Shown here: positions 40,402 to 46,729 of the stretch, in pieces
Position numbering within the stretch: position 1 is the stretch's first letter
How the letters are laid out: each line of letters starts with the position of its first letter
Virus record (IMG/VR): IMGVR_UViG_3300042555_003436
Coordinates: 1-46,729 of that record
Origin: a virus
Reading direction: 5' to 3' (one strand)
Length of the DNA: 46,729 bases
Notes under the pieces: model-generated
Told to the model about the DNA's origin: nothing
The model's database searches: none
What the model saw: the letters and a program-made list of their open reading frames with translations, nothing else
Made by a program: the position numbers and the translations under genes

Positions 40402-41754
40402 ATGGGTAATAAGACATTAGTTCACGCTTGTAATTTTTGCGATAGACCGGCCACCAAAGATGTATTAGGCGAATTAGAAATATTTGAGTACAAAATTGCA
40501 AAAATTTATCTTTGTGATCAATGTTTCAAGAGCTACAAAACTGGAAATAAATTTGGACAGCTTCAAATTCATCAAAACATCATGTCATTGATAATCAATG
40601 CTGAAGATGATGCTCCTATTCTTAGTTTGAAAGAAAAGTTAGCTGAAGTAGCTCCACTATCTAAAAAGTTCTTATTTGAAAGAAGACAGAATATTTTTAA
40701 GAAAGTTACTCCACAAGATCTTTATGAAAATTTAGACAAAAAAGTTGTTGGGCAAGATAACGCAAAGAAGCGAATTAGTATAGCTGTGTTTGAACATATG
40801 AGAAATATCATGCATACTAGACTAAATGATAAGCAAAATATTTTGTTTCTTGGTCCTTCTGGTAGTGGAAAAACTTTGATTGTTAATACAATTTCTAAGT
40901 TTTTAGATGTGCCTTATGTTTCCGGAGATGCAACATCTTTTTCTCCAACAGGCTTTCAAGGATCTGATTCAGACTCTGTAATTACTGATTTATTGATAAA
41001 AGCAAATGGTGAACCTGGCCTTGCGGAAAAAGGTGTCGTTTTCATTGATGAAATTGATAAGCTTGCTTCCAATATGAGTTCAGCAACAAGATTAGAAAGC
41101 TTTCATTATTCAACACAAAGCACTCTTTTGAAGTTGATAGAAGGCAAAAAAATAAAGGTAAATTCGTCTGCTTTAGGAGAACAAGGCTCTCCTCCAGTAG
41201 TAGTCGATACATCTAGTATTTTATTTTGTTTTGGAGGCGCTTTTAACGGGCTGGAAAAGATTGTTGCTAAGAAGCTAGGTCTCACTGAAGGATCTATAGG
41301 ATTCAGAAATACAAAAAGTGCTGATTATGAGACTCAAATAAAAAATTATGAAATTTATGAAAAAGCTTCACACGAAATTTTGAGTGAAAGTTTGATTGAA
41401 TATGGCATGTCTACAGAGTTCGTTGGCCGAATTCAGAGCATAGTTCCTTTGGTTCCTTTATCAAAAGAACAAATGCTATATTGCTTGTTGCAACTTGAAG
41501 ACTCTCCAATAATTAAGAATCAAATTATGTTTGCTGAATCTAATGTTGAATTGATGTTCGATGAAGAATATTATGATGAAGTAGTTGAAAAAGCCATCAA
41601 GTCTGGCACTGGAACTAGAGCGTTAAATTCTATAGTAAAGGCTTCATTATCAAGTGCAGCATTTGATTTATTGGGATTACAACACAGCCAAGTAAAAAAG
41701 GTTTCTATATCTAAAGGTTGTGTATCAAATCCAAAATTATACACACTTGAATAA
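40402..41754 (+). CDS. clpX: ClpX-like AAA+ unfoldase
   Basis: The 450-residue protein has the ClpX layout. An N-terminal four-Cys zinc finger (C10, C13, C38, C41) is followed by an AAA+ module with Walker A GPSGSGKT (151-158), Walker B VVFIDEIDKL (216-219 DEID) and a sensor-2 region GTGTRAL. The substrate pore loop GYVG is replaced by GFQG (184-187). GSIGF at 298-301 keeps the IGF tripeptide that docks ClpX onto ClpP, so it may recruit host ClpP; no ClpP is in the window. ClpX unfolds tagged proteins and also remodels complexes such as Mu transpososomes. It has a strong ribosome binding site and its own promoter region. Confidence 0.95.
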   Translation: MGNKTLVHACNFCDRPATKDVLGELEIFEYKIAKIYLCDQCFKSYKTGNKFGQLQIHQNIMSLIINAEDDAPILSLKEKLAEVAPLSKKFLFERRQNIFKKVTPQDLYENLDKKVVGQDNAKKRISIAVFEHMRNIMHTRLNDKQNILFLGPSGSGKTLIVNTISKFLDVPYVSGDATSFSPTGFQGSDSDSVITDLLIKANGEPGLAEKGVVFIDEIDKLASNMSSATRLESFHYSTQSTLLKLIEGKKIKVNSSALGEQGSPPVVVDTSSILFCFGGAFNGLEKIVAKKLGLTEGSIGFRNTKSADYETQIKNYEIYEKASHEILSESLIEYGMSTEFVGRIQSIVPLVPLSKEQMLYCLLQLEDSPIIKNQIMFAESNVELMFDEEYYDEVVEKAIKSGTGTRALNSIVKASLSSAAFDLLGLQHSQVKKVSISKGCVSNPKLYTLE

Positions 41755-41789
41755 AGGTTGTCTATTTTGACATCTAGTAATTTAATAAC

Positions 41790-42725
41790 ATGGAAAATCA
41801 TGAAATTATTAAGCTTGCAGTAAGGTTAACAGAAGAGAATAATTATGTTTGCAAAATTGCTGCAATCAATCAAGCTTTTATGATTAAAGCAAAAGATAAG
41901 CTAGGTACAATCGATACTTTCATTACTGTGAGAGGTATTGAGACAGCAGATCAGTGGAAATTAGCATTTACAACTGCAGGATTCTCTGATGTAATTGTCT
42001 CCCCTTTTAGAGGAAGTGGCAATCTGTCTATGAAAGATGTAAATAGTGATTTATTTGACGCAGTTTCTGAACGTGCAAAATGGAGATTTGAGACAAAACC
42101 TGAAGGTTACAATACTCCTTTCACATCTTATAATCCATATGCTGGGAAAGATACTGAATTTGATTCATCTGACCCTAGATTAAGTAAAACTGTTTCCGTT
42201 GATGACACTAATGAATATCAGAAATATTTATTTGAAAAATATTTTAAAAAAGAAAAAGACAGAATTTTTTCAGGTTGGTTTGATGGAAGTTTGGTAGATT
42301 GGTTGTCTAAAATTGCTAGTATTGATACAGAAGTAAATGAAATATTAAGTAAAAAAACTTTTGCATATTTGTATTCTTCTCCCAAGATTATTCAATTTAT
42401 GTATGACATGAGTGTTCACAATCCAGAATTTGATCCGAAAACTTTTGAACCAAGCAAAGTCCAAATAAAAAATCTTATAATAAAAATGTATCCTTTAATA
42501 AATATTTTAGTTTCGTCTGATGTTGATGCTGATGAATTTCCAGAAAATTTAATTTACCCTCAACTTGATATGATTGTTCAAAAAGCAAGAAATCATAAAT
42601 TTTTCAAACAATATGAACAAAAAGACTTAAACGAAATGCAACAATCTGAAATTAATCAGCAATTTGAAAAAGATAAAGCAACATACCAAAAAATAAAGAG
42701 ATTCTTGAGAGGTCTTTCAGCATGA
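41790..42725 (+). CDS. Unknown protein of the tagged-protein cluster
   Basis: The 311-residue protein has an alpha/beta N-terminal part (residues about 1-75, with LGTIDTFITVRGIETADQW) and a helical remainder with a charged C-terminus. The first residues, IIKLAVRLTEENNYVCKIA, weakly resemble the shared tag module. No ribosome binding site is visible; a TAATTT box ends 6 bases before the ATG. Its stop overlaps the next start (ATGA). No enzyme motif is seen; a virion role is inferred from neighbours only. Confidence 0.65.
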   Translation: MENHEIIKLAVRLTEENNYVCKIAAINQAFMIKAKDKLGTIDTFITVRGIETADQWKLAFTTAGFSDVIVSPFRGSGNLSMKDVNSDLFDAVSERAKWRFETKPEGYNTPFTSYNPYAGKDTEFDSSDPRLSKTVSVDDTNEYQKYLFEKYFKKEKDRIFSGWFDGSLVDWLSKIASIDTEVNEILSKKTFAYLYSSPKIIQFMYDMSVHNPEFDPKTFEPSKVQIKNLIIKMYPLINILVSSDVDADEFPENLIYPQLDMIVQKARNHKFFKQYEQKDLNEMQQSEINQQFEKDKATYQKIKRFLRGLSA

Positions 42726-43402
42726 GTAAATTTAGAAAAATTGCAGCGATTCCCGCCAAGCTACCAGGCAATGCTGGCATGGCAGGTTTGTTTAGTCAGT
42801 TTATGGATGCTAAAGATATGGATGAATTCTTAAATAAAAAGAACATCTCGAGAAACTTACAATTTATAGCAGCTTTATTTCCTGGTTTTACAGACAGATA
42901 TTCTCCATCAGCTTTTTACCATGCTTTAGAATATGATAAAGACAGAGGCTACAATAATACCTCTCACTCACAAGGCGCACATGAACTTTTAGATCCAAAA
43001 ATTATGGAGGAAGTGAAAAAGTTTAAGAAGAATCCTCCAAAAGACCTTAAGGATGTAGACGGAAAACCAATAAAAAGTTTGGAAAATATAAATTTACCAG
43101 AGACATCAGGAAGATATAAAGCCATGGAAGAACAATTGTATCCAGAAGAAAAGAAAGAAGCTCAAAATACTAATTCTAAATTTGTAAAAACTTCTCAAGT
43201 ATCAAAAGCTAAAGAATTAGAAAGAATCGTTCCAAAGTGGACTATTGAAGATGTTATTAAAGACATGGCAAGAGTTGCAAAAAGATCAGATCTTTCACAA
43301 GTAGACAAACAACAAACAATGATTAACATATTATCAAATTATGAAAAATTGATAGCTCCGTTGAGTAATTTTCTAAATAAAAATGGCATACAATATAAAT
43401 AA
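42722..43402 (+). CDS. Putative virion protein with internal KTSQ motif
   Basis: The 226-residue protein begins MSKFRKIAAIPAKLPG and contains FVKTSQ at 154-159, matching the motif that ends the tag module in other proteins here. After it comes a helical C-terminal region. Translation is supported by GAGAGG 9 bases before the ATG and overlap with both neighbours (4 bases upstream, 20 bases downstream). If the motif is a cleavage site, the protein would split into parts of about 159 and 67 residues. No known domain is recognised. Confidence 0.65.
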   Translation: MSKFRKIAAIPAKLPGNAGMAGLFSQFMDAKDMDEFLNKKNISRNLQFIAALFPGFTDRYSPSAFYHALEYDKDRGYNNTSHSQGAHELLDPKIMEEVKKFKKNPPKDLKDVDGKPIKSLENINLPETSGRYKAMEEQLYPEEKKEAQNTNSKFVKTSQVSKAKELERIVPKWTIEDVIKDMARVAKRSDLSQVDKQQTMINILSNYEKLIAPLSNFLNKNGIQYK

Positions 43403-44144
43403 ATTATTTGAAATTGCAAAGTTATTAGATACAAAGGGTAAGTACTCTTTATCTGATAAAGTTGATAATTTCATTAAGACTTCTCAAAGTTTACTTCCAA
43501 CTTTGCCAAGTGAATATCAGCCTACATCATCGCCTGTAACTGGAAATCCATTTATTGACTCAATGTTTCAAAACATGAGCGATACAGCAGCTGGATCACA
43601 ATTTGCTGGAGGTGGAATGTATGATCGTTTTTCACCTTACAAATCCAAAATGGGTCCAAATGCTCCAGGTATATTGCCTACAATTACTCCTGCTCAATTA
43701 GCTGAATTATCAAAAACTGAAAAAGGCAGAGAGTATCTTGCACAAATGCAACTTAGAGGTGGTTTAAAAGCCACAAATTATGAAAATTTATCAAATGCAG
43801 GTATGACAAGTTTTGCAAAGCTTGTAGACCAGTTCTTGAATCCTGGAGTTGCCAAAGAAGTTCAGCAATCATTTTTGAATGATACTTTCCCAGGCGCATT
43901 AACTGGCCAATTATCTAATATTTTGACAAGATTTCCAATTAATGAATGGCTTATGAGATTAAACCCATTTTATAACCTTGCTTCAAAATATCCTCAACAT
44001 TCAGCAAAAATTACACAGAGTATAAATACTGCTGCAAAATCTGCAATAGAAAATTTAAGATATCACGATCCAGTTCAATACGAAAAAATTATTAAAGATC
44101 CTAAATTCAAGCCATTTCAAGCAAAATTTAATTTCAATATTTAG
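43383..44144 (+). CDS. Tagged putative virion protein
   Basis: The 253-residue protein carries the clearest tag module: residues 7-35 with LFEIAKLLDTKGKYSLSD and IKTSQ at 31-35. The rest is Pro/Gly/Met-containing and helical, with no recognisable enzyme motif. Its ATG lies inside the previous gene, giving a 20-base overlap in another frame. It ends 18 bases before the macro-domain gene. Its module aligns with that of the GH108 protein at Leu, Ala, Leu-Asp, Gly, Tyr-Ser, Asp and Ile-Lys-x-Ser-Gln positions. Confidence 0.7.
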   Translation: MAYNINKLFEIAKLLDTKGKYSLSDKVDNFIKTSQSLLPTLPSEYQPTSSPVTGNPFIDSMFQNMSDTAAGSQFAGGGMYDRFSPYKSKMGPNAPGILPTITPAQLAELSKTEKGREYLAQMQLRGGLKATNYENLSNAGMTSFAKLVDQFLNPGVAKEVQQSFLNDTFPGALTGQLSNILTRFPINEWLMRLNPFYNLASKYPQHSAKITQSINTAAKSAIENLRYHDPVQYEKIIKDPKFKPFQAKFNFNI

Positions 44145-44150
44145 ATTCTG

Positions 44151-44156
44151 TACAAA
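44151..44156 (+). promoter_or_regulatory. Candidate -10 box for the macro-domain gene
   Basis: TACAAA, preceded by TG, ends 6 bases before ATG 44163, which has no Shine-Dalgarno. It matches the arrangement before dnaK (TGTACAAT). Confidence 0.25.
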
Positions 44157-44162
44157 ATTTAT

Positions 44163-44906
44163 ATGTCAGAATTATGTCCAGTTTATTTATCATCTGGTGA
44201 TTGTTTAGTAAAAGTATTATCAAACCCAAGATTATCTTCATTTATCGCTAAAATTCAGCTTGATGTTGTAATAGAATCTTGGGGTAAAGATTGTCAAGGC
44301 AATCGTAATTTATGCACTTTTAAACATCAAATTGAAGAACAATCCTCCCCAGAACCAGAACCAACTCCAGAACCAATAATTGATAATAAAACAAAAATTA
44401 GTATTCATAAGATAGAAAATCCTTATCTTGTCAAGGCTGATGTTTTAGTTTACCCTACTAATATTGGTCTTACTATTGATGATCCTTTACTCAATAAAAT
44501 GTCTCGTGGTGTTGTTCAAAATGAGCTTGACAGATTTCAAAAACCTATTAATATGGGAACTGTTTACATTACTTCAAACGGTGGTGAAAATTCTAAAGTC
44601 AAATCTAGAAAAATTTATCACGCTACAGTGTCTGGAGAAAGTAGGCTTGTAAATGAAGTGGATCTCAAATCTGCAATGAGAAAAGCTTTGTTTTTAGCAG
44701 ATGAAGAACAAGCCAGAAATGTACTTTTCATACCTGCTGATTGTGGCACTCACGATATCAATGATGCTGCTAGAGTTCAATTAGCTGCTATCAAGACCTA
44801 TTTACAATCAGCCAAAGAATCAAATATTAAGAATATTTTCATCGTAATGGAAGACGAGGAGAGTTATCAAGTCTTTGAAGAATATTATAATAGAATCTTT
44901 CTTTGA
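44163..44906 (+). CDS. Macro-domain protein with Cys-rich N-terminus
   Basis: The 247-residue protein has a C-terminal macro-like domain (about residues 77-245): KISIHKIENPYLVKADVLV, YPTNIGLTIDDPLLN where macro domains have the VNAAN loop, a glycine-containing ITSNGGENSK strand, RKIYHATV, and NVLFIPADCGTHDIN where they have the FPAIGTG loop. Macro domains bind or hydrolyse ADP-ribose. The N-terminal part has C5-x8-C14, C44, and C51-x3-H55, resembling a CCCH zinc finger with a long internal loop. A Pro/Glu linker (about 61-72) joins the parts. The diverged loops leave binding or catalytic activity uncertain. It could counter ADP-ribose-based host defence, as inference only. Confidence 0.6.
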   Translation: MSELCPVYLSSGDCLVKVLSNPRLSSFIAKIQLDVVIESWGKDCQGNRNLCTFKHQIEEQSSPEPEPTPEPIIDNKTKISIHKIENPYLVKADVLVYPTNIGLTIDDPLLNKMSRGVVQNELDRFQKPINMGTVYITSNGGENSKVKSRKIYHATVSGESRLVNEVDLKSAMRKALFLADEEQARNVLFIPADCGTHDINDAARVQLAAIKTYLQSAKESNIKNIFIVMEDEESYQVFEEYYNRIFL

Positions 44907-44917
44907 GGCATAATTGA

Positions 44918-45244
44918 ATGGAACAAAATATAGAATGCAACAACTCATCAAATTTAATTTGTGGTCTTCTTGATACCTTTAGTTGTGCAGCTTATATTTT
45001 AGATGACAATAAAAACCTGATAATGAATGACAAAGCACGAGAACTTTTTATGAAAGGTCTTGACATAAAAAATTATCTATCAGCATCATATATACAATTT
45101 AGAGATCAAAGATACAGTTTGAAACAAAAAGATATAAATCACGGCACAAAAAGCAAATTATTTATTCTTGAAACTGTTGATGACACTATTGTAAAACTTT
45201 CAGAATCCTCAAAGAAATTACGACAAGTTCTCTCTGCTCTTTAA
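44918..45244 (+). CDS. Small PAS-like domain protein
   Basis: The 108-residue protein resembles a single minimal PAS domain: LLDTFSCAAYILDDNKNLIMNDKARELF matches the beta-beta-helix start of PAS sensors, followed by YIQFRDQRYSLKQKDIN, SKLFILETVDDT and a C-terminal helix. No output domain is attached. A GAGG ribosome binding site lies 9 bases before the ATG, and it sits 11 bases after the macro-domain gene, 12 bases before the coiled-coil membrane protein. The PAS call is by pattern; a bound ligand cannot be inferred. Confidence 0.55.
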   Translation: MEQNIECNNSSNLICGLLDTFSCAAYILDDNKNLIMNDKARELFMKGLDIKNYLSASYIQFRDQRYSLKQKDINHGTKSKLFILETVDDTIVKLSESSKKLRQVLSAL

Positions 45245-45256
45245 TTGGAGGATACA

Positions 45257-45712
45257 ATGCAAGATAACGAAGTCGGATTAGAACAACTTAAGAGCGTTTA
45301 TAAAGCACAGACAGAGGCATATTTAGATTTTAATATGGCCCTCATCAATATTCTTACAAATCAAAAAGAAATATTAGCTCGTGTAGAATCTTTAAAATTA
45401 TTATCCGAAGATGAATTTAAAAAACTTTCTAAAGATTATGCAGTTTTAGAAAGATTATTTGAAAATTTCCAAACAGCACAAGTTAAAAGAGATTCTGACA
45501 TTGAAGAAGCAACTCTTGAATACACTGCGCAAATTTCTGATTTTGGTTCTGATATCTCTGAAGTCAAAGAAGATATCAAGAGTATGAAGAAAATCTATTG
45601 GGATGTAAAAAACACAATAAACAGAATTATGTGGACAATTGGTGGAGTTATTGCTTTCTTAACTGTGCTTCAATTATTTACTGGCAAAACTGTATCGGAT
45701 TTTGTAAAGTAA
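45257..45712 (+). CDS. Coiled-coil protein with C-terminal membrane anchor
   Basis: The 151-residue protein is a long helical, coiled-coil-like region (about 1-115) followed by one membrane segment (about 125-142, MWTIGGVIAFLTVLQL) and a short polar tail. This resembles XhlA-type haemolysin/holin-associated proteins and similar tail-anchored phage proteins, so a lysis role is possible but unproven. ATG 45257 is chosen (GGAGG 45247-45251) over an upstream TTG at 45245. Its TAA overlaps the next ATG by one base. Confidence 0.65.
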   Translation: MQDNEVGLEQLKSVYKAQTEAYLDFNMALINILTNQKEILARVESLKLLSEDEFKKLSKDYAVLERLFENFQTAQVKRDSDIEEATLEYTAQISDFGSDISEVKEDIKSMKKIYWDVKNTINRIMWTIGGVIAFLTVLQLFTGKTVSDFVK

Positions 45713-45942
45713 TGCCAACTGTAGCTTGTTATTGTGAAAAATGTGGGCAAAGTTTTTTCTTAAAAGATGAATTATATTTGCCTGGTTTGAAAAATAGATT
45801 TCAATTTACCCGCCCAGAAAAGAAAGAATTAAAAACCTGGGATGATTATGTAATGCATATTTCTACAAATTGTGAAGATTGCAGAATAAAAGAAGTGCCT
45901 GAATCTTGCTTAGAAGATTACAAAAAACATAAATATCATTAA
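45712..45942 (+). CDS. Small zinc-binding protein
   Basis: The 76-residue protein has CxxC pairs at Cys8/Cys11 and Cys54/Cys57, plus Cys6, which should form one zinc site. The start is ATG 45712, overlapping the previous stop (TAATG); a longer frame from 45598 runs through the coiled-coil gene and is rejected. It converges with the minus-strand gene, overlapping by 4 bases. Function unknown. Confidence 0.65.
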   Translation: MPTVACYCEKCGQSFFLKDELYLPGLKNRFQFTRPEKKELKTWDDYVMHISTNCEDCRIKEVPESCLEDYKKHKYH

Positions 45943-46214
45943 GCTGATTTAATTATCCCATTTATGCTATTCACTATATCATTAATACTTTGTGGGGATA
46001 AATTATTTCCGACAAATTTTAGGTTGTTATCAAGGTTTAAATGATACAAAACACCACCTATAATATCGTCCATTTCTGAAATAATATCAGCATTAGAAAA
46101 AATTACATCTGGGCTAGCCTGTGTCTTCATAGCGTCAGCAAGATTTGTGGCTTCCTCTTCAAAGCCATTTTGTTCCAATTCTTGCACTAATTGAGCTAAT
46201 TTGATATAATTCAT
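45939..46214 (-). CDS. Small tagged protein
   Basis: The 91-residue protein is almost entirely the tag module plus a short helical tail: residues 1-32 have YIKLAQLVQELEQNGF, then EATNLADAMKTQ, a degenerate form of the L-x-x-L-x-x-x-G-x-x-x-x-A module ending in KTQ. The start overlaps the upstream stop (TAATG). Being so short, it could be a scaffold, adaptor or decoy carrying the tag. No other domain is seen. Confidence 0.65.
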   Translation of the reverse strand: MNYIKLAQLVQELEQNGFEEEATNLADAMKTQASPDVIFSNADIISEMDDIIGGVLYHLNLDNNLKFVGNNLSPQSINDIVNSINGIIKSA

Positions 46215-46516
46215 TAGTCGGCCTTAAAGATCTCTGAGAAAAGATTGTCAATATAATCATTTTTTGAAGCGTTGACTGTTTTTTCTGTGAGTTGTTTTTG
46301 AATTTGAGGAGGTAAACACGAAATACAAACTTTTTTGCCAACACGATCTTGTTGCCAATTAGCGTATTCTACATATTGTGGCAAGTAGAAAAACAAGCCA
46401 CTATTCATAGGTACCTGAGCCATACAAACTTCGCACTGACGCATTAGATTAATCTTTTGCTTTGGCGCATTTTGTGAGACGGTGTGATAAGATTTCATTG
46501 AGTCGATTGGGTTCAT
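46214..46516 (-). CDS. Small four-Cys zinc protein
   Basis: The 100-residue protein has CEVC (C28, C31) and CISC (C64, C67) on either side of an aromatic loop (GLFFYLPQYVEYANW), giving a likely zinc-binding fold. ATG 46516 is chosen; an in-frame TTG at 46528 is an unlikely extension. TGGAAA is a weak ribosome binding site. It overlaps the small tagged gene by one base. Function unknown. Confidence 0.65.
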   Translation of the reverse strand: MNPIDSMKSYHTVSQNAPKQKINLMRQCEVCMAQVPMNSGLFFYLPQYVEYANWQQDRVGKKVCISCLPPQIQKQLTEKTVNASKNDYIDNLFSEIFKAD

Positions 46517-46602
46517 ATGTATTTCCAAAAAATAAAAAACACTATAATTACTATATAAAAGATTTCAAGTGATTTCCTGCTTGAAATGAAAAGGAGATAA
46601 CA
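46517..46602. promoter_or_regulatory. Divergent region with hairpin
   Basis: The 86-base gap between divergent genes contains TATAAT (46543-46548) and TATATAAAAG on the plus strand. A perfect 8-base inverted repeat follows (46562-46569 and 46580-46587, 10-base loop), just before AAGGAG (46591-46596). The hairpin lies in the predicted 5' leader of the next gene and could be an operator or a leader stem. Confidence 0.5.
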
Positions 46603-46729
46603 ATGATTGAGGTAATCAGTCAGGTGATTGTTTCCATAATTCTTTTGTTCATAAACATTGGAATTATTCATTCACCGAAACCATACCATCAAGATGCGAA
46701 AGTTTCCGTATCAACATCAAAGGATAAAC
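46603..46729 (+). CDS. Small membrane protein, 3' end missing
   Basis: The frame starts with ATG after a consensus AAGGAG and stays open to the window end (42 codons). Residues about 4-24 (VISQVIVSIILLFINIGII) form a membrane segment, followed by a polar tail. The protein is cut by the window edge and no family can be named. Confidence 0.65.
   Translation, partial: MIEVISQVIVSIILLFINIGIIHSPKPYHQDAKVSVSTSKDK

Noticed and set aside
41767-41772. TTGACA as a -35 box for the gene at 41790
   Set aside because: Only 5 bases separate it from the TAATTT box, far from the usual 16-18; it is probably a chance match.

Overview
The window looks like the late (structural and morphogenesis) part of a large, AT-rich tailed phage genome, probably an uncultivated jumbo phage. 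It is densely packed, with many 1-4 base gene overlaps. It carries giant Ser/Thr/Asn-rich virion proteins (2857 and 1941 residues), tail-like proteins, a lysozyme-like protein, and its own gyrase, PhoH-like protein, UvsW-like helicase and chaperones. No terminase, portal, major capsid, polymerase, tRNA or CRISPR array was recognised. The host is unknown. Strong GGAGG ribosome binding sites precede many genes, so the host uses Shine-Dalgarno initiation.

Layout: 1-10446 (+) two large tail or baseplate-like proteins. 10500-14297 (+) a protease and chaperone run: intracellular-type subtilisin, type I signal peptidase, trypsin/HtrA-like protease, DnaJ, a small acidic protein and a membrane-anchored protein, closed by a strong hairpin. 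14375-19353 (+) UvsW-like helicase, a regulatory gap with a tiny antisense unit, a zinc protein, DnaK, a MerC-like membrane protein and a DUF151-like protein. 19359-22580 (-) virion proteins, probably including tail tube-like ones, plus a LamG lectin-like protein with a polyglycine linker. 22650-27692 (-) gyrB, gyrA and a small virion protein, bounded by intrinsic terminators. 27791-37185 (-) two unknown proteins, the 1941-residue repeat protein, PhoH and a second J-domain protein. 37226-46729 is a mosaic with frequent strand switches: GH108-like lysozyme, a Mu F-like protein, four unknown minus-strand genes, a ClpX-like ATPase, tagged putative virion proteins, a macro-domain protein, a PAS-like protein, a coiled-coil membrane protein and small zinc proteins.

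Two system-level signals stand out. First, the phage encodes an unusually complete protein-quality toolkit: three different serine proteases, DnaK, two J-domain proteins and a ClpX-like unfoldase. It probably serves folding, processing or turnover of the very large virion proteins, or host takeover. Second, several otherwise unrelated proteins share a short module, roughly L-A-x-x-L-D-x-x-G-x-Y-S-x-A-D followed by (I/V)K(I/T)SQ. It occurs on a lysozyme and on unknown proteins, and the KTSQ part also occurs on the trypsin-like protease. It could be a virion-targeting or processing signal. All functional assignments come from motif recognition by eye; no database search was run.
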